Shown here: positions 6,884 to 15,300 of the stretch, piece after piece
Layout of the letters: each line of letters starts with the position of its first letter
Numbering within the stretch: position 1 is the stretch's first letter
Translations under genes and position numbers: made by a program
The notes under the pieces: generated by a model
What the model was told of the DNA's origin: nothing
What the model saw: the letters and a program-made list of their open reading frames with translations, nothing else
Databases searched by the model: none
Origin: an uncultured Prevotella sp.
GTDB lineage: Bacteria > Bacteroidota > Bacteroidia > Bacteroidales > Bacteroidaceae
NCBI GenBank assembly: GCA_947072805.1
Contig: CAMTJK010000020.1
Location: 1 to 21,624 of the forward strand
Reading direction: 5' to 3'
DNA length: 21,624 bases

Positions 6884-9800
6884 TTAGAAGTTTAAGTTAA
6901 AACCGAGTTTCAGAGTCACCGGTGTTGCTAATTTCGCATAGTCGAAGCCTCTCATGCTCTCGTCGTAAGAGTAGGCAAATTCAGGATCGCTTCCCAGGTA
7001 ATCGGTAAGGCAGAAGAGATTGTCTGCTTCGATATATACATTACCGCTACGTATGATGGAAAGAAGATTCTTGAAGGCGTAAGAGAGTTTTACGCTGCGG
7101 AGCTTCAGATAATCGCCTTTCTCAATCCAGCGGTCGGAGAAGGCGCTGTTGCCCGACGGGTCGCCATAGGCTGCACGTGGAATGTCGGTCTGCTGACCTT
7201 CTATTTGCCAGCGGTTGAGAACGGCTGTAGACTGGTTGGTGAATGTAGACATTGATTCCAGTTGACGGCGTGTCGCGTTGTACACGTAGTTGCCTACAGT
7301 GTAGCCGAAGTTGGCATCGAGAGAGAAATCCTTGTAGCGGAACATGAGGTTGATGCCTCCGTAGATGGTGGGCTGGGTGCTGCCGAGAGCTACGCGGTCG
7401 TAGTCGTTAATGATACCATCATTGTTCTGGTCAACGAAGATGATGTCACCGGCTTCGTAAGGCTTGCCGGCTGCTGTTACGAGACCGCTATTGGCTGCCT
7501 GTTCAGATGTAGCGTACACGCCTGCTGTCTTGTAGCCGTAGAATTCGTAGGGCTTCTCGCCAACCTGCATGATGGTCATCACGTCATCGTTGTTATAAGA
7601 GGTGTAGCTTGTGGTGTAGCTGTTCTCGCCTCCGAGGCTCTTCACTTCGTTCTTGACTGTTGTCATATTGGCTGCCACAACGAAGTCGAAGTCTTTAGTA
7701 TGGATGGGATTCACGCGAACGGAGAGGTCTAAGCCCTTACCGGAAATCTTACCGGTGTTGTCGTAATAGGTCATAGAACCGTAAACTCCCGACACCTCGT
7801 GATTGAGCAGAAGGTCATAGCCCTCGCTGGTGAAGAGGTCTACGCCTAACTGGACTTTGTTGCTCAAGAAAGAGAAGTCGAAAGCGAGGTCGAACTGACG
7901 TTTCTTCTCCCATGTCAGCTTCGTATTAGGCATTCCGGAGCGTACAATGCTACCCAAATCGAACACGTTGTTGCTCTCATAGCTGTTTTTTCCGTAGTTG
8001 CTTGAGAAACGGCTGTTACCTGTGAGGCTGGCACCGAGGGTGACATTCAGTCTGTTGATCCATGTGGGAAGCATGCCCAGATTGGCAGCCATGAATGTAA
8101 CCTTGCCGAAGGGGAAGAAGCCGAGACGGCTTGCATCTGTTCCTGAAGCGCTGGTGGCATCCATCGTGAGACCTGCCTGTGCACGGAGAATCTTGTTGTA
8201 CACATAGTCGCCGTTAAGACCGAAGCTCAGGTAGTTCCATTCTGTGTTGTAGCCCCAGCTGTCTTTGCCGTCCTGTGTGTTGCCCAGGGTCTTGTAGAAG
8301 TCACTGGGGGTGTTGTAGCCTTCGGCAATGTCTCCTTCGAGTTTGCGGGTGATGACGCGACCGTAGGCGAGGGCGTTAAGCTCGTGTATGTTTTTAAAGG
8401 TACGGTTGTAACGTGCCTGCAGCTGGTAGGTGTTGGTACGCTCTTCAAGAACGCCGTTGCCCACCTTGTTGATGCCGGTGCCGTTGAGCTGCGGAACAAT
8501 GGCGCGGTCTGTGACACCGGGAATGAACATTGTCTCTTCTGTATAATTGTAGTAGAGGTTCACAATACCGGTAAGTGTGAGATAATTGTTCCACTTGAAG
8601 TTGAGACCGGCGTTCATTGTCACGTCATAAATCTTGTCTTTTCCCTCTACTGTTTTTGCCAATGCAACAGGATTGCTCACATTGTCGTAAGTATAGACGG
8701 GTTGCGAGTTCCATGAGTTCCATGCGTCATAGGCTGCCAAGGTACTTAGAATGCTACCGTCGCTCTGTTTCCCGTTGGTGTTTATCAGCGGCATGCTGCG
8801 ATATGATGACAGTATCGGGTTCGTTTCGAGCTGCATGCCGGTATTGTTGAGGTTGCCTGTAACGTAGCTCAAACCGATATTTGCAAATACGTCTATCTTG
8901 CGGCTTACGAGCACGTCGGCACTGATAAGGGTGTGATACTTGTCGCTGTTGGTATTCTTGAGCGTACCTTCGTTGCGGCTGTAACCGAACGAAATGTTGT
9001 ATTTGGCGATAGCGTCACCTCCTTCTACACGGAAGAGGTTCTCGGTTGTAAAGCCGGTGCGCTGTATTTCATCCATCCAGTCGGTATTCTCATTGAACAG
9101 ATAAGAATAAGGAGAATAACCGTTGAGCAAGAAAGGATAATCGCCTGTAAGTTGCGATACCGTGCCGTAACGTGTCATACCTATATCGCTCATGTAACCG
9201 CGGTATTGGTTGGAGTTAAGTACGGGCAGAGCACCGCGCTTGAAGTTCATGCCGTAGTTGCCGCTGAAGCTGATTCTTGTATCGAGATTGTCGGATGTAG
9301 CTTGCTGCGTCTCTATCATTACAACGCCGTTACTGCCGAGCGAACCCCATTGGGCTGCTTCGGCTCCTTTGAGCAACGTCACACTGCGAATGTCTTTCGG
9401 GTCGTAGCCGAACAGCTGGTCGCGGCTATAGCCATTGATGACTTCACTGACATTTGTATTTCCGAAGTAGGGAATACCGTTGATAACAATCAGAGGATTG
9501 TTTTCTGCCACGAAACTGTGAACACCTCTTACGTTGAGATAGCTGCCTTCGCCCGGCATACCGCTCTTGTCAATAACCTGAAGTCCCGTGATTCCGTCGC
9601 GTAGGGCGGAACCCACGCTAAGTTTCTCGCTGAAGTCCTTGTTTTCTATTCTCGATGCGATGGGAGAGTAGAGGGCTTCACCTTCGGGTATGAGGGTTAT
9701 GGTGAGAGGTTGGTCGCTGCTCTTCTTATATATATAGGAGAGAGGCAATTCTGTTTCGTAGTATCCTTCTGCCTTGATGCTCACAATGGCTTGCGATATT

Positions 9801-9988
9801 TCTGATTTCAGTTCAAAGAAACCGTTCTGATCGCTAAGTGCAGTGTTTGAATGTCCTTTCACTGTGACGATTGCTCCGTTTACAGGAGAGCCGTCTGTGG
9901 ACATCAAGCGGCTTTTCACTGCCACTTCCTGTGCCGATACGGTTGCAGCGACACTGCAGGCTGCGAGAATTATATTAAGTCTTTTCAT
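6884..9988 (-). CDS. SusC-like TonB-dependent outer-membrane transporter (second pair)
   Basis: This 1034-residue protein should import glycan fragments captured by the adjacent SusD, driven by TonB. After a signal peptide (cleavage near VSA, residue 19) comes a carboxypeptidase-regulatory-like domain (about 22-100; DGSPVNGAIVTVKG, LSDQNGFFEL). The plug follows (about 108-230) with VGSALRDGITGLQV, SYLNVRGVHSF, NPLIVINGIPYFG and VTLLKGAEAAQWGSLGSNGVVMIET. The rest is a beta-barrel ending in the usual aromatic residue (KLGFNLNF). It belongs to a more divergent SusC branch than the 1089-residue one: the stretch between regulatory domain and plug is short and I see no obvious TonB box. A LAAC sequence at residues 8-11 is too close to the N-terminus for a convincing lipobox. 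It lies 14 bases after a FAS1 lipoprotein gene and 10 before SusD. Confidence 0.93.
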   Translation of the reverse strand: MKRLNIILAACSVAATVSAQEVAVKSRLMSTDGSPVNGAIVTVKGHSNTALSDQNGFFELKSEISQAIVSIKAEGYYETELPLSYIYKKSSDQPLTITLIPEGEALYSPIASRIENKDFSEKLSVGSALRDGITGLQVIDKSGMPGEGSYLNVRGVHSFVAENNPLIVINGIPYFGNTNVSEVINGYSRDQLFGYDPKDIRSVTLLKGAEAAQWGSLGSNGVVMIETQQATSDNLDTRISFSGNYGMNFKRGALPVLNSNQYRGYMSDIGMTRYGTVSQLTGDYPFLLNGYSPYSYLFNENTDWMDEIQRTGFTTENLFRVEGGDAIAKYNISFGYSRNEGTLKNTNSDKYHTLISADVLVSRKIDVFANIGLSYVTGNLNNTGMQLETNPILSSYRSMPLINTNGKQSDGSILSTLAAYDAWNSWNSQPVYTYDNVSNPVALAKTVEGKDKIYDVTMNAGLNFKWNNYLTLTGIVNLYYNYTEETMFIPGVTDRAIVPQLNGTGINKVGNGVLEERTNTYQLQARYNRTFKNIHELNALAYGRVITRKLEGDIAEGYNTPSDFYKTLGNTQDGKDSWGYNTEWNYLSFGLNGDYVYNKILRAQAGLTMDATSASGTDASRLGFFPFGKVTFMAANLGMLPTWINRLNVTLGASLTGNSRFSSNYGKNSYESNNVFDLGSIVRSGMPNTKLTWEKKRQFDLAFDFSFLSNKVQLGVDLFTSEGYDLLLNHEVSGVYGSMTYYDNTGKISGKGLDLSVRVNPIHTKDFDFVVAANMTTVKNEVKSLGGENSYTTSYTSYNNDDVMTIMQVGEKPYEFYGYKTAGVYATSEQAANSGLVTAAGKPYEAGDIIFVDQNNDGIINDYDRVALGSTQPTIYGGINLMFRYKDFSLDANFGYTVGNYVYNATRRQLESMSTFTNQSTAVLNRWQIEGQQTDIPRAAYGDPSGNSAFSDRWIEKGDYLKLRSVKLSYAFKNLLSIIRSGNVYIEADNLFCLTDYLGSDPEFAYSYDESMRGFDYAKLATPVTLKLGFNLNF

Positions 9989-10002
9989 ATTCTATAAGTG
10001 TC

Positions 10003-11922
10003 TTAATAGTTATTGGGTGTAGGACGCAGACACCAGTGGTACATCATCAACTGGTTCTTGTTGTTTTTGTCACGGGTATAGTTCGGATTGGCTTTTATGT
10101 ATTCACCCCATATTCTGCTTATGTCTTTCGATTCTACCCTTATCTTGAATGTGCCTTCTTTCTTCATCGTGACAGTGTTTACCTGCCATCCGTCGGTATC
10201 GTACAAGTAGGCGTTCTCGTTTATTTCCAGCCATGATGCGGGATCGTAGCCGTCCGGATAACCTATATTATAGGTGTCTCCGTAGTTTGGAATGTCGCTT
10301 GCTCCACCACGATCGAAGTGGAAGTTTGATGCTGTTGCGCTCATGGCAACATCTTTCATTCCAGCTTGATATTTTCCGTTTTCGATATCAATCTCATCCT
10401 GGAAATATACGCTAAGGCTGTATTTAAGTGAATGAACGAAACCCATGCGCAGGTTGTATTCTCCTGCAGGCAGATTACATTCATAGTATGTTTCGTTGTC
10501 ATCGCTTACAAGACCGGTGTATTCTACACTACAGATGGCACCATCTTCAACCGCTTCCTCCGTTGGGATGGCAGTAATCACATGATAGTTTATGTCGGGC
10601 CAGTCTCCCATATTGGTTGTGTTGTTGTAGAATGAACCTTGGGCATCATTTACTATTTTTGGCTCTGTCAGTCCGTTCCATTTATAGTATTTGTCTTGTA
10701 ATTCAGCTCCTAATGCATCCCAAATGACATAGTGACGTGCTTTCACACGGCTGATGATGACGTGGTTCGGAATCTTGAATTTGTTGAGGTGATAAGCCAC
10801 ACCGTTGCTCAACTGAACAGCATCGGATGTGTTGGCACGCTGTACGCCAGGATGCCAGTAGGCGGCGTCAATGCTTTCGTAGGTTGTCTTGTCGGCGGCT
10901 ACATCCACTATCTCACGGCAGCCTCCCACGCATTCAAACAGTTCGCCCAATTCTCCGACTTGCTCGGTATCGAGCTTCTTGTCTACGAAGCAAGCCTTGA
11001 CTATCCATTCTTCAAACTTGGCTTTCTCTTCTGCAGTGGCTTCTCTGCCATTGAACCATTTGCTAACCTTTGCGCAAGCATCTTCGATTGCGGCTGAAAT
11101 CTGGTCGTTTGTAGGAATGAATAATGTTGAATTGTATTGTTCGTCACGCATATTCCACATAGGCTGTCCGTCTGCATAATAGCGATCCATCAGTGTGTTG
11201 CGTATTACTTTCACAGAGTCGTAGAGTGTGCTACCGTCCTGGGCAATGCCTATTATGGTACTGTTTTCCTTATCGAACCATTCGTAGTCGTATTTTGTCA
11301 CCATATTCTTGAATGTAGAATATTCGTCTCCGAGGCTCAGCAGATATTCATAAACCGACGGGTGAATGGATAGCATTTTATCTATTACATATACGTAACC
11401 GTTGTTTGCTTTGACTACTACTTTTATCTTGGATCCGTCAAGGGTCTGGTTATCGCCGTCTCCGTTTATCCAAATCTGCTTACCGAGGCGCGTCTGGATG
11501 CCGAAGCCGTCTTTGAGAACAGATGGTGCCAATGCCATATCAGCGGTGCAATATTTTGTATAGGCTGCAGCATCGGTGATATTGTTCTCGTCATAACCTT
11601 CGTTCTCGCATGCAATCAGCGTGTACGACTGGTTAGCATCAAGCGAATTGGCAATTCCGGTATTTACGAAGAGTGTTGCCATTTTGCTTATATCGCTTTT
11701 GCCGTAGTTGCTTCCACCAACAGGATCGGATTGCGTGGCTGTATATTCTAAAATTGTGCCTTGTGCCGACTTTATGAAATCGCTTATGGTGCCGTCGTAA
11801 ACAATCACATTGGATGTGCTTGCTATGTTCGCTTCATCGTAATGGTCATCCCATTCCGAGCAGGAGGTAGCAGCGAACAGGGCTATAAAGGCAATCGCCG
11901 GTATGATAAAGTACTTTTTCAT
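10003..11922 (-). CDS. Fasciclin (FAS1)-domain lipoprotein preceding the second SusC
   Basis: A 639-residue lipoprotein. I start it at 11922 because MKKYFII opens a proper lipoprotein signal (FAATSC, cysteine 21) behind AAAGAAGAC; an in-frame ATG at 12000 would bury that signal and overlap the previous gene. Mature protein begins SEWDDHYDE, an acidic surface-export pattern typical of Bacteroidales FAS1 lipoproteins. Two FAS1-like domains are visible: about 38-188, ending GYVYVIDKMLSIHPSVYEYL, and about 188-390, with STLFIPTNDQISAAI (265-279) and NGVAYHLNKFKIPNHVI (373-389). Both contain insertions relative to classical 140-residue FAS1. A beta-rich domain (about 395-639) may be carbohydrate-binding. 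FAS1 domains mediate adhesion in other organisms; here I infer glycan capture or scaffolding next to SusC/SusD. Function unproven. Confidence 0.85.
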   Translation of the reverse strand: MKKYFIIPAIAFIALFAATSCSEWDDHYDEANIASTSNVIVYDGTISDFIKSAQGTILEYTATQSDPVGGSNYGKSDISKMATLFVNTGIANSLDANQSYTLIACENEGYDENNITDAAAYTKYCTADMALAPSVLKDGFGIQTRLGKQIWINGDGDNQTLDGSKIKVVVKANNGYVYVIDKMLSIHPSVYEYLLSLGDEYSTFKNMVTKYDYEWFDKENSTIIGIAQDGSTLYDSVKVIRNTLMDRYYADGQPMWNMRDEQYNSTLFIPTNDQISAAIEDACAKVSKWFNGREATAEEKAKFEEWIVKACFVDKKLDTEQVGELGELFECVGGCREIVDVAADKTTYESIDAAYWHPGVQRANTSDAVQLSNGVAYHLNKFKIPNHVIISRVKARHYVIWDALGAELQDKYYKWNGLTEPKIVNDAQGSFYNNTTNMGDWPDINYHVITAIPTEEAVEDGAICSVEYTGLVSDDNETYYECNLPAGEYNLRMGFVHSLKYSLSVYFQDEIDIENGKYQAGMKDVAMSATASNFHFDRGGASDIPNYGDTYNIGYPDGYDPASWLEINENAYLYDTDGWQVNTVTMKKEGTFKIRVESKDISRIWGEYIKANPNYTRDKNNKNQLMMYHWCLRPTPNNY

Positions 11923-11931
11923 GTCTTCTTT
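11923..11931 (-). promoter_or_regulatory. Ribosome binding site deciding the FAS1 gene start at 11922
   Basis: The minus strand reads AAAGAAGAC directly before the ATG at 11922, placed in the 13-base gap after the stop of the upstream gene. It is purine-rich as expected in Bacteroidetes and supports this start over the in-frame ATG at 12000. Confidence 0.45.
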
Positions 11932-11935
11932 ATTT

Positions 11936-13693
11936 TTATTCAACTGGTATGAATTCGATGTAGTCAAGCATCTGGCGATAATAGTTTGCCGTCTTTGCAT
12001 TGATGTCCATCATCGTTACTTTGAATGTGTGGCTCTTTGACCCTTCAAACTCCATTACATTGAACAAAGTGGTCTCGAGAGTATCATACAATGGGGTGCG
12101 CGGTACGCCTTTGTACAGATAGGTTATCACTTTCTTGTCGTCAATGTCGAAGCGTGTCATTGTTCCGGTCGTAAAGAGAGCGGAGAGAGTGATGTCCTTG
12201 AGATAATGGAGTACCACCTTGTACTTGCCGGCAATGATAACTGGTGTATTGAACTGTATCCATCCGGCGTAGCCGAGGTTAAGGCATAGGTAATTGTTCA
12301 TGTAGGCCTTGTGCTTCGGGCTTGGATCGTTCGCGTTAGTGTATGCCTCTTTGTAGAAGCCTACTTTACGGTAGTTTCCATAACTTGCCTTGCTTTCGTT
12401 GGCTAAGTATGTGAACGATGAAATTACACCGTTGTTTCCGTCGCGGAAGTCTTCGCTAAGATCTACCTTTATTTCAGCGCTGGTCAGCTTGGACGTAAAC
12501 AGGTTGCCGTATCCGTTGCTTATACCATAGTTGTTTACTGCAGCAATAATGTCAGCGCTGTTGAGGAAGTCCCAGCGTACTGTTACAGGCTCCGGATGAT
12601 ATACAGGCATGATGTCGTTTACCTTATTTATATATCCGTTGCTTGCTTCGATGTCGCTACGCAGAATCTTGACGGTCTTGTTTACATATTTTGTCGCATC
12701 CGTGATGCTTGCTGTGATGGCTTGACCTTCCAGACGAGTGTCGTAGATGAGTGTCTCGCCTTCTTCCGTGAAGTTGAACAATTCGCTCGTAGAATATTCG
12801 CGTGTCAGGAAGTGATACTTCAGATATTCAGAAAGTGCAGCATCGGGATTTTTTGTCTCGCCGTTATTTACAAGCCATTGCTTGAGACCATCAATATTGT
12901 TGATTCCTTTTGCCCTGAACACATCATCGGGAACGGCAAAGCATGTCTTGCGTGTCTCGGTGATTACCTTGCTTCCGTCGTCGGCAATTATGGTGTCTCT
13001 TACCTGTGTTGCTATGCTTGAGGCATATTGGTCTGCGCGGATGGCTGCGGCAAAGATACTATAGTTGCCGTCCATTTCAAGCTTTTCCACAATATTCTCA
13101 GTCAGAGGTTTGATGACATCACCCATTGTAAAGAACACTCCGTTGATACAGTTTACAGAGTACTTGTCTATTCTTGCCTGATTGTTTATGTATATGGATT
13201 CGCTATTGTAGACAACGTCGCTTTTTTCAGCGTCATCAACATCGGTAATCTTGTATCCGTAGCTCAGGTTGAGGAAAGAATTGAACAGCGTCGAGTTATC
13301 TATTGTTGTCAGTGCCTTGGCTGCCTGATTGATTGTGGAGTCTGTCAGACTCTTTTCATTGATGATGTGTGTGCGTACTACGTTCTTAGCATATTCCAAA
13401 TCAAGCTCTTGAACTGAGTTTACGCCACGTTTTGCAAGAAACTCCTGCACTGCTTTGTTGTTAGGACAGAATATTGTTGCTTTGTCCGTATTCTTCAATG
13501 CGTTATAGAAGTTGGCATATTTCATGAACTCTATCCACATCGAATAGGTCTCCGGTTGTGACTCCAGTACATCGGTAATCGACATCTCGGATGCATCTTC
13601 CGCCGGCTGTACAAACAGCTCGCCTTCATTCGGGTCGTCGCAGGAAGCGAGCGAGAAGAGCAGTATTGTGAATATAAATAATGCTTTTTTCAT
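11936..13693 (-). CDS. Fasciclin (FAS1)-domain lipoprotein following the first SusD
   Basis: A 585-residue lipoprotein with lipobox LASC (cysteine 18) and a very acidic mature start (DDPNEGE), predicting exposure on the outer surface. First FAS1 domain spans about 36-200, with the hallmarks TIFCPNNKAVQEF (73-85) and NGVFFTMGDVIKPL (184-197). The second spans about 205-368, with CFAVPDDVF (251-259), LKYHFLTREY (291-300) and NGYINKVNDIMPVYHPE (352-368). A C-terminal beta-sandwich-like region (about 370-585), ending MLDYIEFIPVE, resembles the terminal part of carbohydrate-binding modules, though I cannot name a family. It starts 13 bases after the SusD stop and is followed 13 bases on by another FAS1 gene, so it is surely cotranscribed. 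Role inferred: an auxiliary surface glycan-binding protein or an assembly factor for the transporter complex. Confidence 0.86.
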   Translation of the reverse strand: MKKALFIFTILLFSLASCDDPNEGELFVQPAEDASEMSITDVLESQPETYSMWIEFMKYANFYNALKNTDKATIFCPNNKAVQEFLAKRGVNSVQELDLEYAKNVVRTHIINEKSLTDSTINQAAKALTTIDNSTLFNSFLNLSYGYKITDVDDAEKSDVVYNSESIYINNQARIDKYSVNCINGVFFTMGDVIKPLTENIVEKLEMDGNYSIFAAAIRADQYASSIATQVRDTIIADDGSKVITETRKTCFAVPDDVFRAKGINNIDGLKQWLVNNGETKNPDAALSEYLKYHFLTREYSTSELFNFTEEGETLIYDTRLEGQAITASITDATKYVNKTVKILRSDIEASNGYINKVNDIMPVYHPEPVTVRWDFLNSADIIAAVNNYGISNGYGNLFTSKLTSAEIKVDLSEDFRDGNNGVISSFTYLANESKASYGNYRKVGFYKEAYTNANDPSPKHKAYMNNYLCLNLGYAGWIQFNTPVIIAGKYKVVLHYLKDITLSALFTTGTMTRFDIDDKKVITYLYKGVPRTPLYDTLETTLFNVMEFEGSKSHTFKVTMMDINAKTANYYRQMLDYIEFIPVE

Positions 13694-13706
13694 TGTCGTT
13701 CAGTTT

Positions 13707-15287
13707 TTATAGGTAATATGGATTCTGCACAAGATTCTGGTTGTATTTTATTTCGTTGTCAGTGATAGGCAGGTACCATGCGTTTTCGTTGCTAAGTACC
13801 GAGCGTATCCATGAATCCGATGCTGTACCGTTGTACTTTATAACATTGTTAATGAGGAATCTTGTCTTGAAGTCAATGCCGTATGATGGTGTGTAGTGAC
13901 CGAGGCGCAACATGTCGTACCATGACTTACCTTCGGCAGCCAGTTCCTTCAAGCGTTCGCTCAGTATGTAATCGAGAATGTCGCCTGCGCTACTCTGTGC
14001 CGTGATGCTTTCGTCAGGTGTAAGGTTAGTGCGTTTGCGTATCTCGTTTACAAGGTTGATTGCAGTCTGATAGTCGGTTGCGTTGCCTCCGAGATTCTTC
14101 ATCACGAGTGCTTCTGCCTTAATAAGCATTATTTCAGCTACGCGGTAGATGATGAAATTCGGATCGTAGTATGTTTCCGTGCGTTTGTCTGTACGTGATG
14201 TTCCGCCAATATACTTCCAAATGTAAGGTCCGCAGGTTCCGCTGATCTCGCTACATGTTCCGTAGAGTGTGCGTACAGCCATATCCGGCTGACCCAGGTA
14301 AGCCATGCTGATGTCAGTATAGTCCTGTTGGAATTCTTCAAGCAGGGCATCACTCATCCTGTATTGACTGTAGCCTGCGAGCTGAACATTGTTGAATATG
14401 TAGGGAAGATCGTTTGTTTGTGCTATACCGGCATCATATTTCTCATGATTCCACTGCAGTTCAAATATGCTTTCGTTGCTGTTGCCCGGGTTGAACATAG
14501 AGAACCAACTGTTGCGGTTGGCGCTACTCATGAAGCGTGGGGCATTAGGCGAAGTGGAATTGAGAATCATATCAGCATACTTGATTGCCTCGTCGAAGTC
14601 GGAGTTCCATAGGCAAACGTCTGCCATGAGGGCGTAAATAGCCCATTTTGTACCGCGACCTTTGGTCTCCCATGTTGTTTCAAATACTTCTTTGGCTGCA
14701 TTCAATCTTTCTGCCTCGTAAAGGTCAGCCTTTATTTGGGCGAGAATCTCAGCAGCACTCGACTTCGGCAGAGCGTAGGGAACCTCGTCTGTGTCGTATG
14801 CTTCGAGTGCCAGTGGAGCGTCGCGCCAGTTGCGTACTATATAGAAGTAAGCCAGGGCGCGCAGGAAGTAGGCCTCGCAGTAGTGTGAGTTCAACTCTTC
14901 CTGACGGTAGGTGTCGTCGTTTCCCATCGCTTCAGAAGCGTGCTCGAGTACCAGATTGGCTGTGTTCACAATGCGATACATGTTTGCCCAGCTGCAGTAG
15001 TTGGAGTTAGACGACTTTATTTCCCATTTCTGGAGAATGTTTGTGCCGGTTCCCAGACTGCTGGTAAGACATCCCGAGCGGAATTCGCCCCATGGAATAA
15101 GGTTTGAAACCACCGAGTTGCGCAGAATGTAGTAGCCGCTCATCAGTTCCGATTCAACGTCTGCCTTTGTCGCCCAAAACTTGTCGGCGGGCAGAGAATT
15201 CTCCGGATAGATTTCCAGGTAGTCGTTGCACGAGGCAAGGCTGTAGCAAGCCAAGGCTCCGAATATATATTTAAATATAGCTTTCAT
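13707..15287 (-). CDS. SusD-like surface glycan-binding lipoprotein (first pair)
   Basis: A canonical 526-residue RagB/SusD protein. The lipobox SLASC (cysteine 20) is followed by NDYLEIYPENSLPADKFW, the classic SusD opening. Further hallmarks are YFLRALAYFYIVRNWRDAPL in the TPR-like region, YRVAEIMLIKAEALV, and ERLKELAAEGKSWYDMLRLG. The C-terminus (504-526) reads WYLPITDNEIKYNQNLVQNPYYL-like, the standard SusD ending. The start follows the SusC stop by 13 bases and has a short Shine-Dalgarno-like AAAGG (15291-15295). It should form the lid on the 1089-residue SusC and present oligosaccharides to it. Family assignment is certain; the ligand is inferred only from the locus. Confidence 0.95.
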   Translation of the reverse strand: MKAIFKYIFGALACYSLASCNDYLEIYPENSLPADKFWATKADVESELMSGYYILRNSVVSNLIPWGEFRSGCLTSSLGTGTNILQKWEIKSSNSNYCSWANMYRIVNTANLVLEHASEAMGNDDTYRQEELNSHYCEAYFLRALAYFYIVRNWRDAPLALEAYDTDEVPYALPKSSAAEILAQIKADLYEAERLNAAKEVFETTWETKGRGTKWAIYALMADVCLWNSDFDEAIKYADMILNSTSPNAPRFMSSANRNSWFSMFNPGNSNESIFELQWNHEKYDAGIAQTNDLPYIFNNVQLAGYSQYRMSDALLEEFQQDYTDISMAYLGQPDMAVRTLYGTCSEISGTCGPYIWKYIGGTSRTDKRTETYYDPNFIIYRVAEIMLIKAEALVMKNLGGNATDYQTAINLVNEIRKRTNLTPDESITAQSSAGDILDYILSERLKELAAEGKSWYDMLRLGHYTPSYGIDFKTRFLINNVIKYNGTASDSWIRSVLSNENAWYLPITDNEIKYNQNLVQNPYYL

Positions 15288-15300
15288 ATACCTTTATTAT

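Noticed and set aside
8933..9604. A 223-codon plus-strand frame inside the second SusC gene
   Set aside because: Opposite the well-conserved plug-encoding region; a shadow frame.
9956..9988. A LAAC lipobox in the second SusC signal peptide
   Set aside because: The cysteine is residue 11, leaving too short a hydrophobic core; SusC barrels are not lipoproteins and a normal SPase I site follows at VSA.
11923..12000. An upstream in-frame ATG at 12000 for the FAS1 gene ending at 10003
   Set aside because: It would overlap the preceding gene and place 26 polar residues before the lipoprotein signal, whereas the ATG at 11922 has a purine-rich ribosome binding site.
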